A DNA stretch of 64,000 nt from Lysinibacillus mangiferihumi (GCF_003049665.1 NZ_PYWM01000027.1:1-64000); one strand, 5' to 3'; positions 8,493 through 18,495 are shown, counted from the first letter of the stretch. The notes: generated by a model not told the origin, from the sequence alone. Made by a program: numbers and translations.

Positions 8493-10187
8493 ATGAATCG
8501 TTTATTTCAATTTAAAACAATTAAAGCACGTTTATTAAGTACATTTATTATGTTATTAGTATTATTTGCTTGTTTTACTACGTATACTTATTTTTCTAAT
8601 ACAAACATGGAGAAACAGGCTAAAGTCCTCGTTGAAGAAGATTTAATGGTGTTAACCGCAAGTAAAAATCTAGCAATGTCTACGAGCGTCCGATTATCTG
8701 CCGCCTTAAGTTATGTTGTATCCGGTGAAGAAAAATACATAGAGACGTTTAATGAATACCGTAAAATTGCTGAAGATAATAACCTTATCGTTGAAAAGTA
8801 TGAAAATACGCCAGAACGAGAAAAACTGGTAGAGATGGCTCGTGAATGGAGCAACCGAGTAAATAGTGAAGTATTTGAAGTATATAAGCAAGGTGATAAA
8901 CAATTAGCGTTAGAAAATTTAACAGCTATCAATCATCTTGTTACTGAAGTGCGTGCTGGCTATGAAGAAGTAGCTGATAAACGCGCAGAAGCCATTACAA
9001 AGGTCGGCAATGATGTCGTATCAACAAGTTCAAGCAATAAATCAATTGGGGTCATTGCAAGTATCATATTATCAATTTTAGGAATTCTTATCGCTATTTT
9101 TACAGCAAGTAGAATCTCTAAGCCTATTTCTATAGTTTCCAATCGTATGAGGGAATTAGCTGATGGGAATTTACGCAATGAAAAGTTCTCCGTAACCCGT
9201 CAAGATGAAATTGGTCACTTAATGCTTTCTGCCAATGACCTGAATGAAAAATTACAAGATACGATCAGTTCTATTCATAATGTATCAGAAACGGTAGCTG
9301 CAAGCAGTGAGGAATTAGCGCAATCTTCTAATGAAGTTCAGACAGGTACGGAACAAATTTCCTATACCATGCAAGAGCTTGCAACTGGCACAGAAACACA
9401 AGCCTCTACAGCTAGCGATTTAGCTGAAACTATGACAACGTTCCAACGCCATATTTATGAAACAACGCAAGAAGGCATTGAGTTGAAAGAGCATTCGGGG
9501 CAAGTACATGATTTAACAAACACAGGGAAAACATTAATGGTACAATCTACACAACAAATGGCAACTATTAATGACATTGTATTAGATTCCGTAAAAAAGG
9601 TAGAAGGTTTAAACGAACAGTCTGCTGAAATCTCAAAGTTGGTTTCTGTAATTGATGAAATTTCTAACCAAACGAATTTGCTTGCTTTAAATGCTGCCAT
9701 TGAAGCGGCACGTGCAGGAGAGCATGGCAAAGGCTTTGCAGTAGTTGCCGATGAAGTGCGTAAGCTGGCAGAACAAGTACAATTCTCTGTGACAGATATT
9801 TCAACAATCGTTCATCGCATTCAAAGCGAAACAGGTAATGTAACAAATTCCCTTCAATCTGGTTATGAAGAAGTAAAAAAAGGAACAGCACAATTAAATC
9901 AAACGAATCATACATTCGATCAAATTTCTCAAGCGATAGAGGATATGAATAACAATATTAATGTGATTTCAAATAACTTAACAAAAATTTCCCAACATTC
10001 CGAAGCGATTAATGGTTCGATTGATGAAATGGCTTCTATTTCACAAGAATCCGCTGCTGGTGTTGAGCAAACAACGGCTACTGTTGAAGAAACGGCTGCA
10101 ACAATGGATGAAATTTCAAAGAGTGCCAATCAATTAGCTGAAATGGCTGAAGAGCTAAACACACAACTACAAAAATTCACACTTTAA
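8493..10187 (+). CDS. Methyl-accepting chemotaxis protein (2 TM, HAMP)
   Basis: 564 residues from the ATG at 8493, preceded by AAAGGATGG; an ATG at 8484 falls on that site. Layout: TM1 about 12-33; a periplasmic helical segment of about 150 residues of the four-helix-bundle type; TM2 about 185-208; a HAMP domain; then the long cytoplasmic coiled coil. The signalling hairpin tip [33 protein letters not shown] binds CheW/CheA. There is no C-terminal CheR-binding pentapeptide. The ligand cannot be told from the sequence. It is a single-gene unit with its own terminator and, unlike the other two receptors here, no c-di-GMP riboswitch. Confidence 0.95.
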   Translation: MNRLFQFKTIKARLLSTFIMLLVLFACFTTYTYFSNTNMEKQAKVLVEEDLMVLTASKNLAMSTSVRLSAALSYVVSGEEKYIETFNEYRKIAEDNNLIVEKYENTPEREKLVEMAREWSNRVNSEVFEVYKQGDKQLALENLTAINHLVTEVRAGYEEVADKRAEAITKVGNDVVSTSSSNKSIGVIASIILSILGILIAIFTASRISKPISIVSNRMRELADGNLRNEKFSVTRQDEIGHLMLSANDLNEKLQDTISSIHNVSETVAASSEELAQSSNEVQTGTEQISYTMQELATGTETQASTASDLAETMTTFQRHIYETTQEGIELKEHSGQVHDLTNTGKTLMVQSTQQMATINDIVLDSVKKVEGLNEQSAEISKLVSVIDEISNQTNLLALNAAIEAARAGEHGKGFAVVADEVRKLAEQVQFSVTDISTIVHRIQSETGNVTNSLQSGYEEVKKGTAQLNQTNHTFDQISQAIEDMNNNINVISNNLTKISQHSEAINGSIDEMASISQESAAGVEQTTATVEETAATMDEISKSANQLAEMAEELNTQLQKFTL

Positions 10188-10192
10188 TAAGG

Positions 10193-10232
10193 AAAAAGCT
10201 ATCCGAATGTCTTCGTGATAGCTTTTTTATTA
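10193..10232. terminator. Terminator shared by convergent genes
   Basis: AAAAGCTATC, a loop, then GATAGCTTTTTTATT, six bases behind the chemoreceptor stop. It is A-rich on one side and T-rich on the other, so it can also stop minus-strand transcription, although the minus-strand gene ends before it at 10256. Confidence 0.85.
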
Positions 10233-10255
10233 GGCTAGATTACATCTAGTATAGG

Positions 10256-10948
10256 TTATTGCCAATGTCGGATAGGTACTCGCTCTAATTCATAGTGCTT
10301 AATAATAATACTGACCTTTTGATACCATTGTTCACACAACGCCATTGCTTCGATATACGTATCATCTTCTATTGACATGCCATCCTCTTGTTCTAAAAAG
10401 ATATACTCTATAATTGGATCGCTTAGATTGTCTACCACTATTTTTAAAGCTAATTGCGACACTCCCTGTTCCTCACATGCTTCTTCCTCAATCTCCGCTT
10501 CTTCTACTAAAACACGGTTTTCCCCCGCTAGTAAAGAGTCACTAAACAAACCATTACTAGTTCTTGCCACAATATGACCGTCCTCTACAATCGCTACCTC
10601 ATAAATTTCATTAAAACAGACTTCTTTCTTTGCTACTGCAGCTTCCCAATCTTCTCTAACTGCCAGTATAAGTGTTTTGGTTTGCTCATTCAGTAATAAT
10701 GCATGTAAAGCATCATTTGCGATGGTGGCATGGGTATGAGGGATATTCTTTAACTCTTCTTCACTTGCACTTTTAAGTTCTGCCATCATTCTAAAAGTAT
10801 GATATTTCCATTTAATATAACGCATTACGCCAATGATGACTAAGGTTATGCCAATTAAAAAGTACAATTTTTTTATTAGTTCAGCATTTATTGCCATTGC
10901 TAAAAACAAATATATCGTACCTAACAATACTAGAAAGATTGTTTTCAT
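10256..10948 (-). CDS. Hypothetical membrane-anchored protein
   Basis: 230 residues. Two N-terminal membrane segments (about 4-20 and 27-44) are followed by a hydrophilic, acidic cytoplasmic or external domain containing a Glu-rich stretch (VEEAEIEEEACEEQ, near 148). No catalytic motif is seen and I do not recognise the family. The end IRHWQ is clean and the gene is convergent with the chemoreceptor. Its relation to the downstream-lying symporter operon is unclear: a terminator (11049-11091) separates them. Confidence 0.7.
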   Translation of the reverse strand: MKTIFLVLLGTIYLFLAMAINAELIKKLYFLIGITLVIIGVMRYIKWKYHTFRMMAELKSASEEELKNIPHTHATIANDALHALLLNEQTKTLILAVREDWEAAVAKKEVCFNEIYEVAIVEDGHIVARTSNGLFSDSLLAGENRVLVEEAEIEEEACEEQGVSQLALKIVVDNLSDPIIEYIFLEQEDGMSIEDDTYIEAMALCEQWYQKVSIIIKHYELERVPIRHWQ

Positions 10949-11048
10949 TATTATCCCACTTTCAACAAAATAATAGATAGGGAAAATACATCTCTATAGT
11001 AGAAATCTTATTCAGCTATCTCTCTTTTCATGCTTCATTTTTGGATAA

Positions 11049-11091
11049 TAAAAAAACACGAAACACTGTCATACTCAAGTGTTTCGTGTTG
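11049..11091 (-). terminator. Terminator of the MCP-SDR-symporter operon
   Basis: Stem AACACGAAACACT with AGTGTTTCGTGTT, followed on the minus strand by TTTTTTT. It lies 32 bp behind the symporter stop codon. Confidence 0.88.
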
Positions 11092-11122
11092 TTGAACAAG
11101 TCTTTTTAAGCTAAAACAGAGC

Positions 11123-12616
11123 TTATTGTTGTTTCACTAGCTCGTCCTTACTACCTACATTATCTAATGTTTTATCTTTTTCAATTTTATGCATATCAAG
11201 CACATGTTGTGAAGGTGGCACAAGCAAACTGACAATCACAATCGTTATACCTGAAATGACTACTCCAGAGAAAACAGGTGCCTGCCATAATTCGTTTATT
11301 AAACCTATAAAGCCTTCAGACTGTATGGATAAACTAGGTACAAAAGTTAGTGTTGTGATTATATAATAGATAAGCCCGACCGATATACTTGCCCAGACAG
11401 CTGGCGTACTGACCCGCTTCCAAAATGGACCTAAGACAATTGGCCAAAAAATCGTCACGAATATTACGTCCCAAGCTAAGTAAGCTAAATCAATTACTTT
11501 TTGAAAGCTAACAGCCAAGATTAAGCCTAATACTGCACTGCTTAAAATCACAAGTCTTGAAAATCTCAATAAATTTTTAGGATTAGGATTACGATTAATA
11601 AAGTCTAAATAAATATTCTTTGTGATAATACCAGAAGTTGCAACATAACATGCGGCAACAGTCGACATTCCCATCGCTGCCATTGCTGTTAAAAAGATTG
11701 CAGCTAAAAGAGGAGGAAAGTATCCTTGTGCAAAGGCTAGCATTAACGTTTCTGGATTTGTGCTATTAGGATAAATTGTTTTAAAAGCTTCACCTAACAT
11801 GCCAGGAATCCAACTAATCGCTATAATAACGATACCAGCTATAATCATACTGCGTTGTGCTACTTTTGGACTTTTCGCGGCCGCCACCCTTTGACCTAAG
11901 TCAACAGCAGGGATGTCACCAAGTGCTAATACAAGATATAACGTCCAAAATTCAGCTCCTGCCTTATTAAACAATTCACTTATATTCCACCACTCCGGAT
12001 TAAACGTCACATCAGGATAATAAATAAACACAAAAATGGTAATACCTAAAATACCAGCTACTGCTAGCGCACCTTGTACGATTTCTGTGTAGGCTACAGC
12101 CCATAAACCGCCAATTACAGAATACAGTGCTGTTAACGATACAAATAATAATGCTGCTGGAACAAAATCTATTTGTAGCAATTGCTGGATAATATACGTT
12201 CCACCAACCGTTAAAGCTGCTGCATTAAAGATTCCAAAGGCGATAGCCATTACAATCCCTGTGTAAGCTCCTAACTTTTTACTACCATATCTTAAACCAT
12301 AGTAGTCTGCTAATGTCCATCCTTTTAATCTTCTAAGCGGTTTTGTCCATATAAGCGCACCAAGAATCATACAGGTCCCTAAACCACCCATAGTCGCTGA
12401 TCCCTCAAAGCCGCCACTCGTATAACCAGAACCGACAGCGGCAAAAAAGAACGGAGCGGCTAATAAAGCCGCAATTAAACTTCCCGTCACAACTGAGAGA
12501 GGCATGCTCCAACCGGCTACGATTAAATCTTCTGCCGTATGAACGCGCTTATACCCCTTATAACCAATATAATAAATAAAAATTAAGTACAAGCTAAAGA
12601 TTAAAATATTCAACAT
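11123..12616 (-). CDS. Sodium:solute symporter (SSS family)
   Basis: 497 residues with about 13 hydrophobic segments, typical of the SSS/SLC5 fold that couples substrate uptake to sodium entry. Landmarks are GYKGYKRVHTAEDLIVAGW near the N-terminus, ADYYGLRYGS (near 100) and the GGLWAVAYTEIVQGALAV block (near 170), all familiar from SSS permeases. The substrate (proline, pantothenate, sugar or another organic acid) cannot be read from sequence. AAGGAG precedes the ATG. It is the third gene of a c-di-GMP-riboswitch operon behind an SDR oxidoreductase (24-bp gap), so the substrate may be the compound sensed by the co-transcribed chemoreceptor; that is inference. Confidence 0.92.
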   Translation of the reverse strand: MLNILIFSLYLIFIYYIGYKGYKRVHTAEDLIVAGWSMPLSVVTGSLIAALLAAPFFFAAVGSGYTSGGFEGSATMGGLGTCMILGALIWTKPLRRLKGWTLADYYGLRYGSKKLGAYTGIVMAIAFGIFNAAALTVGGTYIIQQLLQIDFVPAALLFVSLTALYSVIGGLWAVAYTEIVQGALAVAGILGITIFVFIYYPDVTFNPEWWNISELFNKAGAEFWTLYLVLALGDIPAVDLGQRVAAAKSPKVAQRSMIIAGIVIIAISWIPGMLGEAFKTIYPNSTNPETLMLAFAQGYFPPLLAAIFLTAMAAMGMSTVAACYVATSGIITKNIYLDFINRNPNPKNLLRFSRLVILSSAVLGLILAVSFQKVIDLAYLAWDVIFVTIFWPIVLGPFWKRVSTPAVWASISVGLIYYIITTLTFVPSLSIQSEGFIGLINELWQAPVFSGVVISGITIVIVSLLVPPSQHVLDMHKIEKDKTLDNVGSKDELVKQQ

Positions 12617-12640
12617 TTTTATTGCTCCTTAGTTCTTACA

Positions 12641-13399
12641 TTATCCATTCATTACTACTCCACCATTAGGCGTTAAAATTTGACCTGTATAGAAATCAGC
12701 ATTGTCAGAGGCTAAAAAAAGTACACTTTTTGCGATTTCCTCAGGCTGTGCCAAGCGTTTTAATGGATACTTTGCGGATTCCTCTTCAATATAGTTCTCT
12801 CCAAATTCTTGTAGGATATCTGTGAGTGTCCCACTAGGAGCTACAGCGTTTACTAATATGTTGGGCGCTAATTCTCTTGCCAAAGCTTTTGTAAATGCAT
12901 TAATGCCACCTTTTGCAGCTGAGTAATGCGTAAACTCTTCACAACCTAGACTACCAATATCTGAAGAAATATTAATAATCTTGCCTTTGTTTCTTTCCTT
13001 CATTCGTTTCGCTGCTTCTCGGCAATTATAAAAACATCCATAAAGATGTACTTTAATCATCCTGTCCCATTGTTCGTCTGTTAAATCTAGCACGCTAGAA
13101 GCTTGTGCAAATCCTGCATTATTGACGAGAATATCAATCTGCCCTAGATGCCTGTCCATGTATCGGAACATGTCCTGTACTTGATGAGAGTCTGATACAT
13201 CAGCACGGTATTTATAAGCTCGTACACCTAGCTTTTCAGCCTGTGCTCGCACTTCTTCCGCTTCATGATCGTCACCAATATAGTTAATGAATACATTGGC
13301 ACCTTGTTTTGCGAATGCAAGTGCAATTGCTTTTCCGATGCCCTTACTAGAACCAGTAATCAGAACATTTTTTTGTGCTAAATTATTTTCCATTTTCAT
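12641..13399 (-). CDS. Short-chain dehydrogenase/reductase (SDR)
   Basis: 252 residues, a classical SDR. Nucleotide-binding [10 protein letters not shown] (about 14-23), NNAG (near 92) and the catalytic Ser-Tyr-Lys set (ISSDIGS with YSAAK) are intact. The best resemblance is to 3-oxoacyl-ACP reductase-like enzymes, but SDRs of this type act on many alcohols and ketones, so no fabG symbol is given. The start overlaps the end of the upstream chemoreceptor gene by 17 bases, after GGAGAACG; a second ATG lies at 13393. Overlap indicates translational coupling in the c-di-GMP-controlled operon. It may metabolise the compound imported by the next gene. Confidence 0.9.
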   Translation of the reverse strand: MKMENNLAQKNVLITGSSKGIGKAIALAFAKQGANVFINYIGDDHEAEEVRAQAEKLGVRAYKYRADVSDSHQVQDMFRYMDRHLGQIDILVNNAGFAQASSVLDLTDEQWDRMIKVHLYGCFYNCREAAKRMKERNKGKIINISSDIGSLGCEEFTHYSAAKGGINAFTKALARELAPNILVNAVAPSGTLTDILQEFGENYIEEESAKYPLKRLAQPEEIAKSVLFLASDNADFYTGQILTPNGGVVMNG

Positions 13400-15131
13400 C
13401 GTTCTCCAATTTGAATTTTGCTACAAGTGCTTGTAATTCTTGTGCTGTTATTCCTAAAGAAGAAGAAGCCTCTTTCACTTCTTGCATCGTCGTTAATTGT
13501 TCCTGTGTCGCTTTTGAGACATTAGATGAAAACTCTGATGAAAGCTCCGATGATTGTTTAATGTTATTGACAGACGCTGCAACTTCCTCTGACGAAGCTG
13601 AAATTTGCTGAGAGGCTGCTGAAATTTCACGAATTTGACTAGCGACTTCTTCCGATGATGTAAGAATTTCTTTAAAGATTTCCCCTACTTCATCTGTATA
13701 TTCCATACCTGCTTTTACATCTGCTTTTCCTTTTTCCATCACGACAATGGAAGCATTTGAATCGGATTGAATCGTACTAATAAGATTGTAAATTTCTGTT
13801 GCTGATTGGGAGGATTGTTCTGCCAACCTTCTCACTTCATCTGCTACCACTGCAAAACCTTTACCATGTTCTCCCGCTCTTGCTGCTTCAATAGCCGCAT
13901 TTAAGGCAAGTAGGTTAGTTTGATCCGCAATTGCTGTAATAAGACTCACAATATCGCTAATTTTATTCGTATTAACATGTAAGCCATTAATGGTTTTGCC
14001 AATTTGTTCTACTGAACCATTAATTAGCTCCATTTGGGATATAACTTGTTGCACGACTTTATCTCCACGTTCAGATGCAAGAGACGCTGCTATAGATGAT
14101 TCGGCAGCTGTATTTGCTGAGTCAGCTATTTGTTGAATACCTGTTGCTGTTTCCTCCATAGCTGCAGCAGTTTCTTCTGTCATCACCATAGCTGCTTCCG
14201 CATTCTCATTTATACGTTTCATATCCTTTGCAATATCGGTAGAACTGTTAAACGACTCTCCTGCATTGACAGTTAACTGACTTGCAGCAGAAGAAACATG
14301 ATTAGATGTATTTCTAATATTTAAAATAATATGTTGCAAATTGGTAACCATCGTTTGAATAGATTGCGATAAATTCCCTATTTCATCTTTTGTAATTTCT
14401 AATTGAACTTGTTGCAATTCACCATTTGCCACTTGATTTGCAACATCGACTACTTTCTTAAGAGGTTTTAATAGTCGATCGATAATTATGTAAAGTAAAA
14501 TTAGTAAAATAATCAAACCAACAACTGCGATTGCAATTTGTTTTATCATGCTTGTTTTGATGATCGTATTTATGTAATCTGCTGAATAATCAATACCTAA
14601 CAAAGCAATTATTTTGCCATTATCATCTTTAATAGGAGTAAATACTGTTCTCCAAGCACCATATTGATCTTCGAATACGTTCGTCACTTCAGACTGATTA
14701 TTGTCAATTGCACGCTTAGCTGTTGCTACATGTTCATCTGCTAACTCTTCGAAAATCTCACCAGCTTCATATACCTCATTCAAGTTGGACGTATACCCTA
14801 TCGGATTAACACCTTTATCTTTCATATCCCAAATATAACTCCAGCTCATTATCCCTTGCTCTTCTTGGATCATGTCTAGCTGTTTTTGGAGATTTTTAAA
14901 ATCCGGATTACTTTCCCCTTTTTCAGTTAATAAATGTTTAATCTGATCACTATCAAGATTCATAGCTGTCAATATACCAACACTTTTTAACTCTTGTTCC
15001 AAATCTACATTCATTCTTTTGTTTAGCTCACTAATACTTTGCGTTGTGATGATAGAAATCAACATTAAAACAATAATAGAAACTGTAAGTAATAATTTGT
15101 ATTTCAATGAAACATTTTTTAAAAATTGCAT
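13383..15131 (-). CDS. Methyl-accepting chemotaxis protein with Cache-like sensor
   Basis: 582 residues. TM1 lies about 10-31, then an extracellular PAS-like (Cache) domain of about 160 residues with features such as YIWDMKDKG and [22 protein letters not shown]2 lies about 194-217, followed by HAMP and the cytoplasmic signalling region with [20 protein letters not shown] and [14 protein letters not shown]. Cache domains bind small organic ligands directly. It is the first gene of MCP-SDR-symporter; the leader contains a GEMM-I riboswitch and a strong terminator, so transcription should respond to c-di-GMP. Ribosome-binding site AGGAGGAAC. A chemoreceptor co-transcribed with a transporter suggests that both handle the same compound. 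Confidence 0.95.
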   Translation of the reverse strand: MQFLKNVSLKYKLLLTVSIIVLMLISIITTQSISELNKRMNVDLEQELKSVGILTAMNLDSDQIKHLLTEKGESNPDFKNLQKQLDMIQEEQGIMSWSYIWDMKDKGVNPIGYTSNLNEVYEAGEIFEELADEHVATAKRAIDNNQSEVTNVFEDQYGAWRTVFTPIKDDNGKIIALLGIDYSADYINTIIKTSMIKQIAIAVVGLIILLILLYIIIDRLLKPLKKVVDVANQVANGELQQVQLEITKDEIGNLSQSIQTMVTNLQHIILNIRNTSNHVSSAASQLTVNAGESFNSSTDIAKDMKRINENAEAAMVMTEETAAAMEETATGIQQIADSANTAAESSIAASLASERGDKVVQQVISQMELINGSVEQIGKTINGLHVNTNKISDIVSLITAIADQTNLLALNAAIEAARAGEHGKGFAVVADEVRRLAEQSSQSATEIYNLISTIQSDSNASIVVMEKGKADVKAGMEYTDEVGEIFKEILTSSEEVASQIREISAASQQISASSEEVAASVNNIKQSSELSSEFSSNVSKATQEQLTTMQEVKEASSSLGITAQELQALVAKFKLENDENGK

Positions 15132-15167
15132 AGATAGTTCCTCCTCTTTATATTTTATAGGTCAAAA

Positions 15168-15202
15168 AAAAAATAACCTATTTCAAAAGAAATAGGTTAT
15201 TA
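15168..15202 (-). terminator. Riboswitch expression-platform terminator
   Basis: Minus strand AATAACCTATTTC, loop, GAAATAGGTTATT, then ten T. It lies between the GEMM-I aptamer and the chemoreceptor start, so ligand-dependent termination or antitermination is the likely mechanism. Confidence 0.85.
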
Positions 15203-15240
15203 AAGATAAAAAATAATAAATCCCAATAACTACTAATCTT

Positions 15241-15318
15241 TTGCAACCCAGCCATCATAGCGTTATCTGCCTTAGACCTGTAGCTTTGCGTCTCTACCTT
15301 TCAGTAGATTTGCCCTTA
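15241..15318 (-). ncRNA. Cyclic-di-GMP-I (GEMM-I) riboswitch 1
   Basis: Reading the minus strand, AGGGCAAAT opens the aptamer, a CTAC/GTAG stem with a GAAA tetraloop follows, then the invariant GACGCAAAGC, GTCTAAGGC and a second arm ending in GATGGCTGGGTTGC. These are the class I c-di-GMP aptamer landmarks. The G in the AGGGC box is retained, which favours c-di-GMP over the cGAMP-binding variant. It heads the MCP-SDR-symporter operon, with a terminator 40 bases downstream. Confidence 0.9.
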
Positions 15319-15473
15319 TTTCTCCTCAAATTAACATAATAGTAAAAAATAATCAATACAACTTCCAAAATTACTATTTAGTCCATGCTCTTATTTTACT
15401 ACTTCTGTACAAACAATGAAATAATTACTATGTAAAAATATTCTTTTTTATTGTAAAAAGTCCTTACAAAAAA

Positions 15474-15512
15474 TAAGCAGCGACAACGTAAACATACGTT
15501 ATTGCTGCTTAA
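15474..15512 (-). terminator. Terminator of the 64-residue membrane protein gene
   Basis: AAGCAGC with GCTGCTT, enclosing AACGTA/TACGTT, followed on the minus strand by TATTTTTT. It lies 38 bp behind the small gene at 15550-15744. Confidence 0.8.
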
Positions 15513-15549
15513 ATTTCTGATAAACACTTACCCCTAAATGTTTATTCAA

Positions 15550-15744
15550 TTATGCAAGTTGTGTTACGAGTAAGACAGCTGGAATAAAGGATAATGCAAA
15601 AACGCACATATACCATACAGAAGTACGGCGTAATGAAAAACGAACTTTTTTGCGTTCTGCGTAAAAAATGTCTAACATAACAGCAACTATTAATGGAATA
15701 CTAATGCAAGAAATAGCAATTAAAATAAGATCAAAAAATATCAT
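15550..15744 (-). CDS. Small membrane protein, two TM segments
   Basis: 64 residues from the ATG at 15744, preceded by AGAGGGGTG; an ATG at 15771 has no such site. Hydrophobic helices cover about residues 2-22 and 42-61, separated by a basic loop (ERKKVRFSLRRTS), so both ends probably lie on the same side of the membrane. I do not recognise a family. It has its own terminator and stands alone between the riboswitch leader and the DUF1456 gene. Confidence 0.65.
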   Translation of the reverse strand: MIFFDLILIAISCISIPLIVAVMLDIFYAERKKVRFSLRRTSVWYMCVFALSFIPAVLLVTQLA

Positions 15745-15917
15745 AAAAAGCACCCCTCTGTTCATGAACATTTCTTTTCCCTTTGTGACAACTTTGTGTC
15801 AATTTAATTGTACACAATTCCGTCACATTTATCAACAGTTAAAAGAAAATAATGGTGATTTTACAATTTATTTTTTATTGCTTTTATTGTTATTATGTAT
15901 GTCATCCGATACAAACA

Positions 15918-15954
15918 AAGGCGGGACGCTTACTGTAGGTAAGCACCCCACCAC
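15918..15954 (-). terminator. Terminator of the DUF1456 gene
   Basis: Minus strand GGGGTGCTTAC, CTACA loop, GTAAGCGTCCC, then TTTGTTTG. It lies 26 bp behind the stop codon at 15980. Confidence 0.6.
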
Positions 15955-15979
15955 AATTCACTATAAAGAAAATTAATAC

Positions 15980-16477
15980 TTAATCTCTATATTTATATGT
16001 TAAACCTTTTAAAAAGTTTCTCACAAAGCGATCGCCACATTCTTTGTAATTACGATGACTAGGATTTCTTAAAATCGCACCTAACTCACCTTTCGATACT
16101 GTTACGCCACCTTCATATAAAATATCAAGCATATCTTCCGTTGTTAAAGCCATTGCAATTTTTACTTTTTTCAAAAGCATATTATTCGGACTTTCTTTCC
16201 CTGTAACCGGTGGTGGTCCTTCTTGTTGACCTTGTTTTGATTGTTGAGGGCCTCGTTTAAATGTAATTAAACCATTTAAAAATGCCTCTACCATTTTATT
16301 ATTACATTTAATGTAATTCTCTGGGATATCTTCTTCATCATCTTTAATTTTGATAAGCATGTTTAATACATCCTCTTTTGTGTATTTCATGCCACCCAGC
16401 TTAAAAATTTCTACCATATCCGTATTTTTAATATCTAGTGCATATCGTAAACGAATCAAAATATCATTATTCGTCAT
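15980..16477 (-). CDS. DUF1456 family protein (YehS-like)
   Basis: 165 residues from the ATG at 16477, seven bases behind AAGGAGG; the longer ORF from 16504 runs across that site. The protein has two copies of a roughly 65-residue helical module: NNDILIRLRYALDIKNTDMVEIF...GG and NNMLLKKVKIAMALTTEDMLDIL...GG, each ending in a FLNGL/FLKGL motif. A Gln/Gly/Pro-rich linker (about 84-100) joins them. This tandem layout is that of YehS/DUF1456 proteins, whose function is unknown. It is a single-gene unit. Confidence 0.85.
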   Translation of the reverse strand: MTNNDILIRLRYALDIKNTDMVEIFKLGGMKYTKEDVLNMLIKIKDDEEDIPENYIKCNNKMVEAFLNGLITFKRGPQQSKQGQQEGPPPVTGKESPNNMLLKKVKIAMALTTEDMLDILYEGGVTVSKGELGAILRNPSHRNYKECGDRFVRNFLKGLTYKYRD

Positions 16478-16671
16478 CTCAAAACCTCCTTGATTTTCTT
16501 GCAAAACCTTAATTTAAAAGAGCCAGGCTTTATTATAACAGAGTAAAATGTATTTTTAGCTAGCTTTGTGATTATTCCTCACCTATAGTATGTAGATTGC
16601 ACATTTCCTTGTTTTTAAATGTATGAAAATCAAACTGCCGACCATTCTAATAGCACAAGGAGGTGAGAAAA

Positions 16672-16866
16672 ATGGCTAATAAAAATCGAAGTTCCAATAA
16701 ACTTCAAGTTCCTGGTGTACAAGAAGCTGTTGATCAAATGAAATATGAAATCGCACAAGAGTTCGGCGTACAACTTGGGCCAGATGCTTCTTCTCGCGCG
16801 AACGGTTCCGTGGGTGGAGAAATCACGAAACGACTTGTAGAAATGGCTGAAAAAAAACAAAAATAA
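16672..16866 (+). CDS. Small acid-soluble spore protein, alpha/beta type
   Basis: 64 residues from the ATG at 16672, after AAGGAGGTGA. Family signatures are [20 protein letters not shown], containing the E/I-A-E/Q-F-G germination-protease cleavage context, and the C-terminal [16 protein letters not shown]. These proteins coat and protect DNA in the dormant spore and are degraded by Gpr during germination. It is a single gene, presumably sigma-G controlled, although I could not fix a promoter. A 45-bp palindrome begins eight bases behind the stop codon. Confidence 0.95.
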   Translation: MANKNRSSNKLQVPGVQEAVDQMKYEIAQEFGVQLGPDASSRANGSVGGEITKRLVEMAEKKQK

Positions 16867-16873
16867 ATAAAAG

Positions 16874-16918
16874 GTGCCAGGCACTAAAACAATTCAGAAT
16901 TGTTTTAGTACCTGGCAC
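16874..16918. repeat. 45-bp palindromic repeat, copy 1
   Basis: GTGCCAGGCACTAAAACAATT, centre CA, then GAATTGTTTTAGT and ACCTGGCAC: two 21-base arms with one mismatch. It lies between the SASP stop codon and the stop codon (16919-16921) of a possible minus-strand small ORF, so it probably acts as a bidirectional terminator. Confidence 0.9.
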
Positions 16919-17017
16919 TTACTTTCTTGCTCCTTTTATCATGACGAAGATGAATGCTAATAAAAGAATAAGTAATGCACCTATAATTACGTATCCGACC
17001 ATACTTGTTATTCCCAA
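16919..17017 (-). CDS. Possible 32-residue single-TM protein
   Basis: A short ORF reading TTG-start, MGITSMVGYVIIGALLILLL and on through a hydrophobic helix to a basic tail (KGARK). AAGGAG lies 11 bases upstream; an internal ATG at 17002 is an alternative start. Its stop codon directly abuts palindrome copy 1, just as the dus stop codon abuts copy 3. That placement is the main argument that it is real. No family recognised; evidence is limited. Confidence 0.4.
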   Translation of the reverse strand: MGITSMVGYVIIGALLILLLAFIFVMIKGARK

Positions 17018-17247
17018 AACACTAATACTCCTTCCATACGTAAAGCGGAACGAAAAATTCCCCATTGTAGAACCGCTATATTTCCACTTTAGTTTACTTA
17101 TTTAAAATACCCTTCTACTTCTATTTCTTCAACTAAACTGCTCTATTAGTATAATAAATTCAACGACTACAGCTTTCTATTCATTCACAGTAATTTCATT
17201 TTTTCCGATAAACACAATTTATAAACTTTTAATTATAGATTGTATCT

Positions 17248-18495
17248 TTAGACGCTACGCTTTTCCTTAAAGTACAGCACACCAAACAAACCAATGATGG
17301 AGAAAAGAACTGGCACAATAAAGCCATAGTAGTAGCCATCATCTACGTAACCTGAAACAGATTGAAAATGATCTAATAAATAACCAAAAATAATGGGAAG
17401 CAAAACGGCACTTAAAAAGCCTCCCGTATTGGCAAATCCAGAAACTACGCCCGCTTCGTGTAAAGGGAAAGATTGCCGTACAGCAGCAAAAGTTAATGCA
17501 CTTGCCCCGTATCCAAAGCCGATAATAAAAAATAGTACTAACAGCAAGAAAAAAGCTGGATGTCCATTGCATATAAGAAACGTACACCAACTAAGTAAAA
17601 CAGTACTATGCACGACAATATAGGGCCTTTTAATGGTATCTAGCTTGCTAGCCAGCCAACTAGTTAGAGGAGCTCCGATTAGCGCCCCTATAAGACCAAC
17701 CATAATCAATTGGCTTGCATCCGAACGTGTCATTTCATATAAAGTCATACCGTATGGTACAGCCCAGGAACTGATAAATCCTACATAACCCCCTACTACA
17801 CCAAAATGACAAAAAAATAGAGCCCATGCTTGCGGATGTGAAAATATTCTTTTCAGTAATACGGATGTTTTATCACGTTGTTCTTCATCGGTTACAAAAA
17901 TTTGCTCGTTGATAAAACGTGTTTTAGGCTTTTTGACAAGTACAAAATAAAGGACAAAGCCACACAAGCTTAATAGTAGTCCTGCGCTACAAAAAGCCAT
18001 CCGCCAACCTAGTAAATCAATCCACGTGGAGAAGGGGACTGTCGCCAATAAAAACCCTAGACTCCCAGTCATACCTGCCAGACCAATTAACCGTACAAAC
18101 TCCTTACGATGAAACCATTGTGCCAAAATTAGCACCATATTAACCCAAATCGTTGCATCTCCTATACCGGTCAGTATTCTCGAAAAAAATAGCATGAGTT
18201 CATGGGTGCTAAGGCTATAAATGATTGTACCTAACCCTGTAAGTGTCGCCCCTAAAATTAAAAAAGTATTTGGACCGTAGCGATCAGCCAATATCCCCAT
18301 TGGTACTTGTAAGCTTGTATATACAAAAAATTGGATACTTGTTAACAAGCCAATCGTTGCTGCCGTTACCTGAAAATCGCTCATTAATTGGTCTGTAATT
18401 AATCCTGGCGCTGTGCGTTGACTCGCCATTAACAAATAAGTAAACAATACAACAACAAATACAACCCATCTGTATCTGCTATTTTGTTTGTCCAT
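17248..18495 (-). CDS. Major facilitator superfamily transporter
   Basis: 415 residues with 12 predicted membrane helices. The MFS loop 2-3 signature is present as GILADRYGPN (near 67), and a second-half counterpart lies near SWLASKLDTIKRP. The sequence resembles organic-anion/nitrate-type MFS permeases (the RTAPGLITDQLMSDFQVTAA start is common among such uptake carriers), but the substrate is undetermined. GGGAG precedes the ATG. It is a single gene separated from the upstream chemoreceptor gene by palindrome copy 2; its own 3' side (17018-17247) shows no obvious terminator. Confidence 0.9.
   Translation of the reverse strand: MDKQNSRYRWVVFVVVLFTYLLMASQRTAPGLITDQLMSDFQVTAATIGLLTSIQFFVYTSLQVPMGILADRYGPNTFLILGATLTGLGTIIYSLSTHELMLFFSRILTGIGDATIWVNMVLILAQWFHRKEFVRLIGLAGMTGSLGFLLATVPFSTWIDLLGWRMAFCSAGLLLSLCGFVLYFVLVKKPKTRFINEQIFVTDEEQRDKTSVLLKRIFSHPQAWALFFCHFGVVGGYVGFISSWAVPYGMTLYEMTRSDASQLIMVGLIGALIGAPLTSWLASKLDTIKRPYIVVHSTVLLSWCTFLICNGHPAFFLLLVLFFIIGFGYGASALTFAAVRQSFPLHEAGVVSGFANTGGFLSAVLLPIIFGYLLDHFQSVSGYVDDGYYYGFIVPVLFSIIGLFGVLYFKEKRSV

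Noticed and set aside
13383..13399. Sequencing error at the chemoreceptor-SDR overlap
   Set aside because: Both frames are intact at full length and an overlap of 17 bases is common for coupled genes; an alternative SDR start at 13393 also exists.
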